Notes under the pieces: generated by a model
Databases searched by the model: none
What the model was told of the DNA's origin: nothing
What the model saw: the letters and a program-made list of their open reading frames with translations, nothing else
NCBI RefSeq assembly: GCF_014649375.1
Contig: NZ_BMSX01000017.1
Coordinates: forward strand, 177,519 to 241,518
Origin: Streptomyces aurantiogriseus
Lineage (GTDB): Bacteria > Actinomycetota > Actinomycetes > Streptomycetales > Streptomycetaceae
Direction of reading: 5' to 3'
Length of the DNA stretch: 64,000 nucleotides
Shown here: positions 27,557-35,806 of the stretch, in pieces
How positions within the stretch are numbered: position 1 is the first letter of the stretch
Layout of the letters: each line of letters starts with the position of its first letter
Program-made: the position numbers and the translations under genes

Positions 27557-27841
27557 TCACGCCTTGGCGCCGGCCGCTCCGTAGACGTTGATGTCGTCGT
27601 CGATGTCCCGGTAGCGGTAGCCGCGCGGGTTGGCGGCGAGGGCGGCGGCAAAGCCAGCGGGGAAGGGCAGTTGACGGGACGGAACCGGATCGGGGCGTCC
27701 CGGATCCCGTCCCAGGGCGACGCCGTTCTCGCAGGTCAGCGGGGGTGGGACCGCATCAGCGTCCCGAATTCCCCGCCGACGGTGGCCCCCAGGGCAGCCG
27801 TACGGCCAGGCTGACCCCATGCCCAAGCAAGCCACCCCCAC
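27557..27841 (-). CDS. Possible small protein or gene remnant
   Basis: An open frame whose second half (RQLPFPAGFAAALAANPRGY, DIDDDINVYGAAGAKA) shows strong third-position G/C bias, so it may be coding or the leftover end of a gene. The first part overlaps the start of the lipoprotein gene on the other strand and has no good ribosome binding site, so the true start is probably nearer 27760. Not recognised. Confidence 0.3.
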   Translation of the reverse strand: MGVACLGMGSAWPYGCPGGHRRRGIRDADAVPPPLTCENGVALGRDPGRPDPVPSRQLPFPAGFAAALAANPRGYRYRDIDDDINVYGAAGAKA

Positions 27842-28016
27842 CCGTCACCGCGCCCGCCTCCTCGCCGCCGCCCTCACCTGCGCCGCCGCCCTCACCCTCA
27901 CGGCGTGCCACGACGGCGAGGGCCTGCGCGACGAGGGCCCGTCCGAGTCGGGCACCTACGGGCTCGGCGAGGCCCCGGCCCGCTCCCACGCGGAACCGCC
28001 GAGCGGGAACTCGTAG
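27819..28016 (+). CDS. Very small lipoprotein
   Basis: 65 residues: a basic N-terminus, hydrophobic stretch (LLAAALTCAAALTLTAC) ending in a lipobox with Cys near residue 30, then a short Gly/Glu/Ser-rich tail. Membrane-anchored on the outside. The gene ends 23 bases from the convergent hemB. Function unknown. Confidence 0.6.
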   Translation: MPKQATPTRHRARLLAAALTCAAALTLTACHDGEGLRDEGPSESGTYGLGEAPARSHAEPPSGNS

Positions 28017-28039
28017 GTGACGACGTCCTCGGCCGGTGA

Positions 28040-29032
28040 CTACCGGATCTTCCGGGCGACCTCGGTCGCCCAGTAGGTGAGGATGTTCTGCGCACCGGCC
28101 CGCTTGATACCGGTCAGCGTCTCCAGGATCGCCCGGTCGCGGTCGACCCAGCCCTTCTCGGCGGCGGCCTCGATCATCGAGTACTCGCCGGAGATCTGGT
28201 AGGCGGCGACCGGCACGTCCACGGCGTCGGCGACCCGGGCCAGGATGTCGAGATAAGGGCCGGCCGGCTTCACCATCACCATGTCGGCCCCTTCCTCCAG
28301 ATCAAGAGCCAACTCCCTCATCGATTCCCGCACATTGGCCGGGTCCTGCTGGTACGTCTTCCGATCACCCTTCAGCGAGGACCCCACGGCCTCCCGGAAG
28401 GGCCCGTAGAAGGCGGACGAGTACTTGGCGGTGTAGGCGAGGATGGCCACGTCCTCCCGCCCGATCTGGTCGAGGGCGTCGCGGGTGACGCCGATCTGCC
28501 CGTCCATCATCCCGCTGGCCCCCACCACATGGGCCCCGGCGTCGGCCTGCACCTGCGCCATCTCGGCGTACCGCTCGAGGGTGGCGTCGTTGTCGACCCG
28601 CCCCTCGGCGTCGAGAACCCCGCAGTGCCCGTGATCGGTGAACTCGTCCAGACACAAGTCGGACATGACGAGCAGGTCGTCCCCGACCTCGGCACGCACA
28701 TCCCGCAGAGCGACCTGAAGAATGCCGTCCGGATCGGTCCCGGCGGTCCCGAGGGCGTCCTTGTTCGCCTCCTCCGGCACCCCGAAGATCATGATCCCGG
28801 AGACCCCGGCCTCCACCGCCTCCAGCGCGGCCTTCTTCAGGCTGTCCCGGCTGTGCTGCACGACCCCCGGCATGGCCTGGATCGGCACCGGCTCACTCAC
28901 GCCCTCCCGCACGAACGCGGGCAGGATGAAGTCGGCCGGATGCAACCGGGTCTCGGCGACCATGCGCCGCATCACAGGGGTGGTCCGCAGCCGCCGAGGA
29001 CGCGTACCGGGAAATGAACCGTACTTCGTCAT
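28040..29032 (-). CDS. hemB: Delta-aminolevulinic acid dehydratase (porphobilinogen synthase)
   Basis: 330 residues. Condenses two 5-aminolevulinate molecules to porphobilinogen in tetrapyrrole synthesis. Visible are the Schiff-base lysines in AYTAKYSSAFYG and MVKPAGPYLD and the metal segment SDLCLDEFTDHGHCG. That segment has Cys-Asp-Cys where zinc enzymes have three cysteines and Mg/K enzymes have Ala/Asp/Asp, an intermediate form. It is on the same strand as hemD, hemC, hemA and rex but separated from them here by the 17-kb RiPP cluster. Confidence 0.95.
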   Translation of the reverse strand: MTKYGSFPGTRPRRLRTTPVMRRMVAETRLHPADFILPAFVREGVSEPVPIQAMPGVVQHSRDSLKKAALEAVEAGVSGIMIFGVPEEANKDALGTAGTDPDGILQVALRDVRAEVGDDLLVMSDLCLDEFTDHGHCGVLDAEGRVDNDATLERYAEMAQVQADAGAHVVGASGMMDGQIGVTRDALDQIGREDVAILAYTAKYSSAFYGPFREAVGSSLKGDRKTYQQDPANVRESMRELALDLEEGADMVMVKPAGPYLDILARVADAVDVPVAAYQISGEYSMIEAAAEKGWVDRDRAILETLTGIKRAGAQNILTYWATEVARKIR

Positions 29033-29191
29033 ACACCAAAGCTACGCCCACCCCGACACCCCCTTTGCCGACGCCCCGTCGGCGCACGACAACACCCACA
29101 ACCCTCCCGCAGCCGCCGCAGCACGGGGGCAGTGACGGCGCGGAACACGCCCGGAAACGGCCCCAAGCCCCACGCGCCCGCGCCCGCACGA

Positions 29192-29341
29192 CGGCGGGAG
29201 CGGGTCGTGGCGGTGCGGCTGGAGCCCGTCGCTCAGCTCGTCACAGCCAACTCGGACTGTGGCAGCAGGCAGCCGTACGCCCAACACGCGACGGGCTCGC
29301 CGCACCGCCACGACCCCGACCCACCCACGCACCGCAGGCGC
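29192..29341. repeat. 150-bp foldback repeat, left copy
   Basis: This block occurs again in reverse orientation at 53351-53500 with only about two base differences. It has inverted ends: GGGTCGTGGCGGTGCGG (29202-29218) and CCGCACCGCCACGACCC (29300-29316), with a further inner pair AGCCCGTCG/CGACGGGCT. No protein is credible in it. It fills much of the 359-base gap between hemB and the LuxR gene and looks like a MITE-type or structured intergenic element. Confidence 0.8.
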
Positions 29342-29391
29342 ACCAGCCACCCACCACCCGCAGGCACCCCACCCCCGCAGGCACCGCCCCC

Positions 29392-30366
29392 TCAGAACCA
29401 CCCCCGCTCCCGAGCCAGCAACGCCGCCTGGAACCGATTCGTCGCCTGCAGCCGCACCATCAGCGAAGCGACATGCTTGCGATACGTCCGCACGGAGATC
29501 CCCAGATCCCGCGCCCCGCTCTCGTCCTTGTCAGCGGCGTACAAGGTCCGCAGAATGCGCCGCTCGATCTCACTGAGCAGCTCGTCGTCCTGCGCGGGCA
29601 GCTCCTGCGCCATCGCCCACATCCTCTCGAAGAGGGTGACGAGGGTCGCGACAAGGCCCGGCTCGCGGGTGAGCAGCGCGCCCTTGGAGGTGTCGGCCGG
29701 ATCGATGGGCGTGAGAGCGGCCGACCGATCGCAGATGATCATGCGTTCCAGGGGCTGGTGGGAGATCCGTATCTCCGCCCCCTTCGCCGCGAGCTCACGC
29801 AGATAGGACAGCGTGGTCGGGTCGTCCAGCGCGGGCGCGGCCATGAGCGTCCGCATCCGCACCCCCCGCCGCAGGATCCGCAGATCGATCGGCCGGGAGA
29901 AGTCCGCGGACTCGGGCGTGATGATGCCGCCGGGATTGGTGGTCAGACTCTCGGTGCGGGCGAAGAAAGTGAGCTCGTCGATGACGGCCCGGACGGCTTC
30001 CATGCCCTCGATCTGCTGCACGGTCGGCGCCTCCGACGGCGCGGACGGCAGCGCGGTCACCGCCTCCCGCTCCGCGCGCAGCGAGTCCACGATGCCGTCG
30101 GCCTCGGCGGCGTCCTCCAACTCGCCCCGCAGCCGGTCGAGTCGGCGCTCGATGAGCCGCTCCACGGCCCGCGCCGGCGGTACGGGCCGCACCGCCCCGG
30201 TGTGGGTGCGGGTGGCGATCCCCAGCTCGACGAGCTGGTCGGCGATCTCCCGGGAGACGTCGGCGACGGCCTGGTCAGGGTCCGTCGCGCCGTCCCGCAG
30301 GAGCCGGCGGTAGGCAGCTTCCTCCTCTCTGCCCACACCAAGGAATTGAAGACTTGGTTGCGTCAT
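29392..30366 (-). CDS. LuxR-type regulator at the edge of the RiPP cluster
   Basis: 324 residues, ATG after AGGGGGAACC. The N-terminal half (residues ~1-90) is helical and resembles TrmB-type regions; the middle has a helical/effector segment; the C-terminal ~60 residues form a LuxR helix-turn-helix (LLSEIERRILRTLYA, DLGISVRTYRKHVASLMVRL, NRFQAALLARERGWF). No receiver domain, so a small-molecule or unknown signal is likely. It is divergent from the cluster and is the only regulator in it, so it probably controls daptide production. Confidence 0.8.
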   Translation of the reverse strand: MTQPSLQFLGVGREEEAAYRRLLRDGATDPDQAVADVSREIADQLVELGIATRTHTGAVRPVPPARAVERLIERRLDRLRGELEDAAEADGIVDSLRAEREAVTALPSAPSEAPTVQQIEGMEAVRAVIDELTFFARTESLTTNPGGIITPESADFSRPIDLRILRRGVRMRTLMAAPALDDPTTLSYLRELAAKGAEIRISHQPLERMIICDRSAALTPIDPADTSKGALLTREPGLVATLVTLFERMWAMAQELPAQDDELLSEIERRILRTLYAADKDESGARDLGISVRTYRKHVASLMVRLQATNRFQAALLARERGWF

Positions 30367-30631
30367 GGTTCCCCCTGCGCACGACCTGTTGTTGATCTCG
30401 CCACCAAGAGATACCTCGGGTTACCTCCATGGCGCCACGCTCGTGTGCTTCACCCGTCGGTTGCCTCGTCGCGTGCAGGAAACGGCACGGGCGGGCCGCA
30501 GCAAGTTGCACGGTCTGCGTCTCGTTTGGGGGCGGACGGAACGGCAGAGTTGTTCTCGCAAGGAGGCAAGACCGCAAGGAACAGACCACTTGCGGAGAGA
30601 ACAGAAGCATTCGCTTTTCAGGGGGAAAATC

Positions 30632-30943
30632 ATGAACCGCTCTGCCGCCGGCACCAAGGCCGCCACCCGCCTCGTCCGCACCGGTGTCCGCGCCGCCGCG
30701 ACGCTGCTCGCCGCCGGTGCCCTCGCTCTGACGGCCCAGGGCACCGCCCAGGCCGCCGAGCCCCGGCCCGCGGCGCACCACCAGACGGCGCCGGCCTCCG
30801 TCGGCCTGCCGAAGCTGCCGAAGCTGCCGAAGCTCCCCGGTGTGCCGGCGCTGCCCCACCTCCCCTCGCTCCCCGGCGGCGTCCTGGACCCGGTCGTCGA
30901 CACCCTCGACAACCACGACTGGGGCGTCGCGCCGCGCGACTAG
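30632..30943 (+). CDS. Secreted low-complexity peptide with PKL repeats
   Basis: 103 residues; ATG preceded by AGGGGGAAAA. A Sec signal peptide (AAATLLAAGALALTAQGTAQ, ending near AQA) is followed by a short mature chain with tandem LPKLPKLPKLPG and related LP repeats. No cysteines. Divergent from the LuxR gene; the 265 bases between them hold no other gene and should contain both promoters. Membership in the RiPP cluster is uncertain. Confidence 0.65.
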   Translation: MNRSAAGTKAATRLVRTGVRAAATLLAAGALALTAQGTAQAAEPRPAAHHQTAPASVGLPKLPKLPKLPGVPALPHLPSLPGGVLDPVVDTLDNHDWGVAPRD

Positions 30944-30977
30944 GTTGCCTGCCACTGACCGGGACCACACCGACGCC

Positions 30978-31002
30978 GGCGGGCCCCTGACCAAGGCCCG
31001 CC
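30978..31002 (+). terminator. Hairpin after the secreted peptide gene
   Basis: GGCGGGCC (30978-30985) pairs with GGCCCGCC (30995-31002) around a 9-base loop, 35 bases past the stop. It separates the secreted peptide gene from the biosynthetic operon. Confidence 0.55.
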
Positions 31003-31014
31003 CGCCAGACCCCA

Positions 31015-31072
31015 CAGCACCACCGCGCCGCACCACCACCGCGCCACAGCACCACCGCGCCGCACCACCACC
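31015..31072. repeat. Two direct 26-bp repeats before the biosynthetic operon
   Basis: A 26-base unit beginning CAGCACCACCGCGCCGCACC occurs at 31015-31040 and 31047-31072. It lies 57 bases upstream of the oxidoreductase start, where an activator could bind; it may also be simple repeat expansion. Confidence 0.55.
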
Positions 31073-31128
31073 CCACCCCACCCGCCCAGGACCTCCCCTG
31101 CCCTCAAACGAGAGAGATATATGCCGCT

Positions 31129-32091
31129 ATGACGGACTATTCGGTTCTTATCCCGTTCGTGCCGCGCCGCCTGGAGCAGACGCTGCCGTTCGCGGGCCTG
31201 GTGAACTGGACGCCCGCCGTACGGCTCTGGCAGGGACAGTCGATGCTCCTGGAGCCCCACCAGACCTTCGTCGGGGCGGCCGGAGCCGGGTTCCGCGTCC
31301 CGGTGGGCTTCGGGGTGACCCTGATGCCGCTGCGGCACCCCTTCGAGGCCGCCAACCAGGCCCGCTCGGTGGCGCTGGCCACCGGCCACCCGGTGATCGC
31401 CGGCTTCGGCCCGGGCGCCCCGGCCTTCCAGGAGAACATGCTGGGAGCGCCGTACCCGAAGCCGCTGGCCGCCGCCCGTCAGTACGTGACGGCCGTGCGC
31501 CGGCTGCTCGACGGGGAACTGGTGCGGATGGACGGTCCGGAGTACGCCTTCCAGGCGCAGCTCGCGCCGGCCGCCGCCCCCCGCGTGGACGTCGGACTCG
31601 GTGTCCTGCGGCCGGGCATGGCGCGGCTCGCCGGCGAGGTCGCCGACGCCGTCATCACCTGGCTGACCCCGCCCTCCTACCTGCGCGAGGTGCTGCTGCC
31701 CGCGGTCGAGGAGGGCATGGCCCGGGCCGGCCGCACCGACCGCCCGCGCATCGTCGCCATGGTCCCGGTCGGCCTCCAGCGGGAGGACACCGCGCCCGAA
31801 CGGCTCGCACTGGCGAGCAACTACGCCCATCTGCAGGCCCCGCACTACCTGGACATGCTCCGGCGGGCCGGCGTCGAGATCGACGGCCAGGACGTGCACG
31901 CCGTCGCACGCGGCGCGGTCGACGTGGGCGCCTTCGTCACCGGGGACCTCGACACGGTCGTCAAACGGCTCGACGAGTACCGGCAGGCCGGCGTCGACGA
32001 GATCGTCCTCAACACCACCGGCGTCCACAAGATGTTCGGCGCCCAGGAGGCGATCGGCGACCTCACGGAGATCCTCCGCACCGCCGTCTAG
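31129..32091 (+). CDS. LLM-class F420-type oxidoreductase of the RiPP cluster
   Basis: 320 residues with a luciferase-like TIM barrel: VGFGVTLMPLRHPFEAANQA, HPVIAGFGPGAPAFQENMLG, and C-terminal GVDEIVLNTTGVHKMFG. The sequence type matches F420-dependent reductases more than FMN monooxygenases, and no flavin reductase lies nearby. Related F420H2 enzymes reduce dehydroalanine to D-alanine in some lanthipeptides; here the likely substrates are residues dehydrated by the cluster's LanKC. That role is inferred. The start ATG overlaps the stop of a three-codon open frame (ATG CCG CTA TGA from 31121). Confidence 0.8.
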   Translation: MTDYSVLIPFVPRRLEQTLPFAGLVNWTPAVRLWQGQSMLLEPHQTFVGAAGAGFRVPVGFGVTLMPLRHPFEAANQARSVALATGHPVIAGFGPGAPAFQENMLGAPYPKPLAAARQYVTAVRRLLDGELVRMDGPEYAFQAQLAPAAAPRVDVGLGVLRPGMARLAGEVADAVITWLTPPSYLREVLLPAVEEGMARAGRTDRPRIVAMVPVGLQREDTAPERLALASNYAHLQAPHYLDMLRRAGVEIDGQDVHAVARGAVDVGAFVTGDLDTVVKRLDEYRQAGVDEIVLNTTGVHKMFGAQEAIGDLTEILRTAV

Positions 32092-32281
32092 CTCCCGGCC
32101 CCTGGCCCCGGACTCCGGTCCCGCACGCCAACCCCTTGGCCCCGGCCCCTTGGCCCCAGCCCCCGGCCACTCTCACAGCGCTGCCCGCAGCCCCTTCCCA
32201 GACCACCGGCCCACACCACAGGACAAGCAGGACAAGACAGCCATGGACACACCCACGCGCAGACGCGCGAAGGACCACATC

Positions 32282-33322
32282 ATGTCGTGGGGTTCCGGCG
32301 GCCGCCGACCGGCCTCCGTCCCCGAGGGCTCCGTCGCCACGATCGTCCTCGCCGACGCCCGCCACCTCGACGCCGTCACCGCCTCCGGCCTGGCCGGCCC
32401 CGGCACGCTCGTCTTCGTCCCCGGCACGGGGGAGGCGACCGGGAGCACGATCCCCTACGGCGGATCCCTTGCCGACCCCGGCGCGGACTTCGCCCTGGGC
32501 GAGGACTTCTACCTGCAGACCCAGGACTACGCCTCCAGCGCGTACATGTCCGTCCTCGGCCCCACCCTGATCCGCGTCTTCGGCCTGGAGGACTTCTCCG
32601 CCTTCGTCGCCGACGCCGACCGCGCTCTGCACGAGGGCGTCTTCCCCGAGTTCCTGATCACGCCGGCGGTCCTGCTCGCCGACACGGCCGCGCTCGGCGG
32701 CCCCCGCGACACCGACGGCCCCGCCCTGCGCCTGTACGTCGACGCCGAGGGCCGGATCTCCACCTCGCCGTCCGGCTCCCCGCTGGGCACGGTCGGCGAC
32801 GACCTGCCGACCCTCGTCACCCGCTACGAGCACGTCAACGCGGCCAGCGAGGCCCCCTGCGCGGTGAGCCTGGGCGCGGCCGTACCCGAGGAGGCGCGCA
32901 CCGCGGCTCTGCAGACCCGCCCGTTCCTCGGCCGCTACCTGGCCGCCGTCAAGGCACTGCGGGCGCTGACCGCACAGGACATCGGTGGCCTGAAGGTCTC
33001 CGGTTTCGGCCACCGACTGACGAGCGCGGCCACGGGTGACGCCGATCTGCGCGACGCCGCGCTCCCGCTGGTGCTGTGGAACACCGAACAGGCCTACGTC
33101 GTCGCCGGCAGCCGTGTGTTCGCCGTCGACCACGCCTTCGCCGCCGCCGTCGAGCGCCTCCTGACCGGTACCACCGGCAGTACCGACCCCACCGACAGCA
33201 CCGACGACACCGCCACCGGCTCCCTCCCCGTCCACGTCCAGGACCAGGTCCGCGCCTTCTTCACCGACCGCGGACTGCCCCTGGGCACCCCCACCACCCG
33301 CATACCGGCAGGTGCCCGATGA
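32282..33322 (+). CDS. mpaC: Daptide RiPP recognition element protein (MpaC-like)
   Basis: 346 residues from the ATG at 32282, which has GAAGGA seven bases upstream; an ATG at 32243 would add 13 residues. Segments such as IVLADARHLDAVTASGLAGP, LGEDFYLQTQDYASSAYMSV, GLEDFSAFVADADRALHEG and LITPAVLLADTAALGG match what I recall of the RRE-containing protein of daptide clusters, which binds the precursor leader and presents it to the modifying enzymes. Its stop overlaps the methyltransferase start, so mpaC-mpaM-mpaD is one translational unit. Confidence 0.78.
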   Translation: MSWGSGGRRPASVPEGSVATIVLADARHLDAVTASGLAGPGTLVFVPGTGEATGSTIPYGGSLADPGADFALGEDFYLQTQDYASSAYMSVLGPTLIRVFGLEDFSAFVADADRALHEGVFPEFLITPAVLLADTAALGGPRDTDGPALRLYVDAEGRISTSPSGSPLGTVGDDLPTLVTRYEHVNAASEAPCAVSLGAAVPEEARTAALQTRPFLGRYLAAVKALRALTAQDIGGLKVSGFGHRLTSAATGDADLRDAALPLVLWNTEQAYVVAGSRVFAVDHAFAAAVERLLTGTTGSTDPTDSTDDTATGSLPVHVQDQVRAFFTDRGLPLGTPTTRIPAGAR

Positions 33323-34125
33323 CCGTCCTCACCCTCCCGCCCGGCCTCGGCGGCGAGCGCGTCACCGCCCTCGGCGACCGCGCCCGGATCTGCGGCCTCT
33401 ACGACACCCTGGGCGCCCCCGTCTACGACGACCTCGCCGCCGCCGACGGCTTCGAGATCGGCGACATCGTGGCCGCCGTCCGCACCGGCGCCGAGGGCCC
33501 CGTCCTCGACCTGGCCGCCGGAGCCGGCCGCTTCACCCTCCCGCTGCTGGCCACCGGACGCGAGGTCACCGCCCTCGACCTGTCCGCCGACATGCTCGAC
33601 CTGCTCAGGGCACGGCTGGCCAAGGCCCCGCGTTCGATGCGCGAGCGCTGCACGGTCGTCCAGGCCGACATGTCCGCCTTCGACCTGCGCCGCGGCTTCG
33701 GCCACATCGTCCTGGGCACCACGTCCCTCTCCCTGCTCGACGCCGAGGGCCGGGCCGGCCTGTACCGGTCGGTGGCCGCCCATCTCGCCCCGGGCGGACA
33801 GTTCCTGGTCTCCGTGATGGAACGCGCCGACGACGAGGCACCGACCGAGGTGCACTCCCGAGTGCGGGGTGCGAGCGGCACGTCGTACGACCTGTACGAG
33901 TACTGGCCGGCCGGCGCCGCCCACCGGTACGTCACCATCGCACCCACCGAGCCCGCCGCCGACGGTCCGGTCACGGTCTGCGTCGACGAGGTCGGCACGA
34001 TGAGCATCGCCGCCATCGAGGCCGAGCTCGCCGAGGCCGGGCTGACGGTGGCCGGTCGCCGGCCGCTGACCGGCATGGGCGACCGCCACCGCGTGACGCT
34101 GCTGAAGGCGGTGGCCGCCCGATGA
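33319..34125 (+). CDS. mpaM: Daptide SAM-dependent N-methyltransferase (MpaM-like)
   Basis: 268 residues, class I methyltransferase. SAM motif I is VLDLAAGAGRFTLPLLATG, followed by LDLSADMLDLL and VQADMSAFDL and motif IV HIVLGTTSLSLLD. In the daptide pathway this enzyme dimethylates the amino group made at the C-terminus. ATGA overlaps with the genes on both sides fix its place between mpaC and mpaD. Confidence 0.82.
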   Translation: MTVLTLPPGLGGERVTALGDRARICGLYDTLGAPVYDDLAAADGFEIGDIVAAVRTGAEGPVLDLAAGAGRFTLPLLATGREVTALDLSADMLDLLRARLAKAPRSMRERCTVVQADMSAFDLRRGFGHIVLGTTSLSLLDAEGRAGLYRSVAAHLAPGGQFLVSVMERADDEAPTEVHSRVRGASGTSYDLYEYWPAGAAHRYVTIAPTEPAADGPVTVCVDEVGTMSIAAIEAELAEAGLTVAGRRPLTGMGDRHRVTLLKAVAAR

Positions 34126-35384
34126 GCAGCGCCCTGTGGCCCTACCTGATCCCGCCGAGCACGCACGGCAACGACGCCAACTGCGCGGTGAGCGCCCGCG
34201 GTCACCGCATCACCTTCGCCGACGGCAGCGAGGTCCTCGACGCCGACAGCGGTCTGTGGAACGTGCAGATCGGCTACGGCAACGAGGCGATCGCCGCCGC
34301 CGTCGCCGAGGCCGCCGCGAACGGCTCCTACCTGCACTCCTTCCGCTTCGAGAACACCTACGCCCGCAAGGCGGCCGACGACCTGCTGCAGGTGTGCGGC
34401 CCCGAGCACTACGGCCGGGTCCTGCTCTCCACCGGCGGAGGCGTCGCCAATGACGCCGCGATGAAGCTCGTACGCCACTACCACGCCCTGCGGGGCCGCC
34501 CGCAGCGCACTCTCGTGGTCGCCCTGCGCGGCAGCTTCCACGGTCTGACCTTCGGCGGCTTCGCCCTCACCGGCGAGGACCTCGGCCAGCGCGTGTACGG
34601 CGTGGACCAACGGCTGATCCGCCATGTCACGCCCAACGACGTGGGCGAGCTGCGGGACCTGATCGCCCGCAGCGGGCAGCAGATCGCGGCCGTCGTGGTC
34701 GAGCCGGTCCTCGGCACCGGGACGGTCCCGCTGACCGACGACTACCTCGCCGAACTCGTCCGGCTGCGCGACGAGACCGGGTTCCTGCTGGTCGCCGACG
34801 AGGTCGCCACCGGCTTCGGCCGCACCGGTACCTTCTTCGCCTCGCAGACCTGGCCCGGCCGGCCCGACGTCCTGCTCTCCTCCAAGGGCCTGACCAACGG
34901 CACCTGCCCCGCCTCGGCGGTCGTCTTCTCGCAGGAGATCGCCGACGCCTTCACCGGCCACGACGCGATCCTCACCCACGCCGAGACCCAGGGCGGCACC
35001 TCGATCCCGTCCGCGGCGATCAGCGCGGCCATCGCCGAGATGCGGCGCCTGGACGCGGTCGTCGCCGGCCGCCGGGTCGCCGCCCGCCTCGAAGCGGCCA
35101 TCGCCGACCTCGTCGAACGGCACCCGCTGGTCACCGGCTCCTCCGGCCGCGGCTGCTTCCACACCCTGCACATCGGCGGCCCCGGCGGCCACCGGCTCTC
35201 ACCGCCCGGCGTGGCCCACCTGGTCGCCGCGATCCGCAAGGCCGGCGCCATCGTCCACCCCGGCCCCGCCGGCATCCAGCTCGTGCCGTCCCTGACGTAC
35301 TCCGACGCCGAGGTCGACGAGCTCATGGCCTGCGTCGAGGCAGGGATCGACGCCCTGCTGCCCACGGCCGCACCGGCCGCCTGA
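34122..35384 (+). CDS. mpaD: Daptide class III PLP aminotransferase (MpaD-like)
   Basis: 420 residues, fold-type I class III transaminase. Visible motifs: LDADSGLWNVQIGYGN, LLSTGGGVANDAAMKLVRHY, VVEPVLGTGTVPLTDDYLAE, LLVADEVATGFGRTG with the PLP Asp, and LLSSKGLTNGTCPASAV with the Schiff-base Lys. In daptides it transaminates the ketone left after oxidative decarboxylation of the C-terminal Thr. It is followed 41 bases later by precursor A1. Confidence 0.84.
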   Translation: MSSALWPYLIPPSTHGNDANCAVSARGHRITFADGSEVLDADSGLWNVQIGYGNEAIAAAVAEAAANGSYLHSFRFENTYARKAADDLLQVCGPEHYGRVLLSTGGGVANDAAMKLVRHYHALRGRPQRTLVVALRGSFHGLTFGGFALTGEDLGQRVYGVDQRLIRHVTPNDVGELRDLIARSGQQIAAVVVEPVLGTGTVPLTDDYLAELVRLRDETGFLLVADEVATGFGRTGTFFASQTWPGRPDVLLSSKGLTNGTCPASAVVFSQEIADAFTGHDAILTHAETQGGTSIPSAAISAAIAEMRRLDAVVAGRRVAARLEAAIADLVERHPLVTGSSGRGCFHTLHIGGPGGHRLSPPGVAHLVAAIRKAGAIVHPGPAGIQLVPSLTYSDAEVDELMACVEAGIDALLPTAAPAA

Positions 35385-35425
35385 GAACTCCGAAACCGCA
35401 CCGACTCCCTAAGGAAACAGCACCC

Positions 35426-35599
35426 ATGAGCGAGCAGAACACCGCCAAGTCCCAGGCCGAGCAGTTCGCCACCGAGGAGTTCTCCACCGACGCCAGCGAG
35501 CTGGAGATGCAGGAACTGGAAGCCCTGGAGTCCCCCGGCTTCTGGACCGGCGTCTCGATCGGCACCGCGGTCAGCGTCTCGGTCGTCGTCGCGACCTGA
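35426..35599 (+). CDS. Daptide-type precursor peptide A1
   Basis: 57 residues; AAGGAAA precedes the ATG. The leader ends in the shared block ELEMQELEALESPG; the putative core is GFWTGVSIGTAVSVSVVVAT, hydrophobic, with spaced Ser/Thr residues, no Cys and a C-terminal Thr, the residue converted to the diamine in daptides. The cleavage site is not known; the EALESPG region is the likely zone. It differs from A2-A5 in the leader start and lies apart from them, directly upstream of mpaB. Confidence 0.85.
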   Translation: MSEQNTAKSQAEQFATEEFSTDASELEMQELEALESPGFWTGVSIGTAVSVSVVVAT

Positions 35600-35718
35600 G
35601 CCCCTACGCCGTCGTACACGGCCGTACCCCGCCGTACGCCACCGCGCCCGCCGTACCCCGCCGAACCCCGGCGGCCCAACCGCCCCCGGCGAACCGGGGG
35701 TTCGCACCGGCCGCCAAC

Positions 35719-35765
35719 CCTGCCTCGGCCCCACTTCCGGCAAAGGAATGAGCTGGGCCGAGGCA
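35719..35765 (+). promoter_or_regulatory. Stem-loop element, copy 1, between A1 and mpaB
   Basis: TGCCTCGGCCC (35721-35731) pairs with GGGCCGAGGCA (35755-35765); the loop holds an inner TTCC-GGCAAA-GGAA hairpin. A nearly identical copy follows precursor A5 at 38098-38143. There is no U tract. Placement after precursor genes and before enzyme genes suggests partial termination or an RNA processing/stability element that sets precursor-to-enzyme ratios. Confidence 0.65.
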
Positions 35766-35806
35766 GGTCACCCCACCGTATCCGACGCAGAGCACAAGGA
35801 GCTGCC

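Noticed and set aside
27557..27760. Firm gene call for the minus-strand frame next to the small lipoprotein
   Set aside because: Kept only as a low-confidence entry, since codon bias is good in its 3' half but no start, ribosome binding site or family could be seen.
29014..30990. 658-codon plus-strand frame across the repeat and the LuxR gene
   Set aside because: It runs antisense to the LuxR regulator and through the non-coding 150-bp repeat; composition is not protein-like.
32092..32281. Additional RiPP precursor between the oxidoreductase and MpaC genes
   Set aside because: The gap has only CCCTTGGCCCC-type repeats and no start with a ribosome binding site leading to a Thr-terminated or Cys-bearing peptide.
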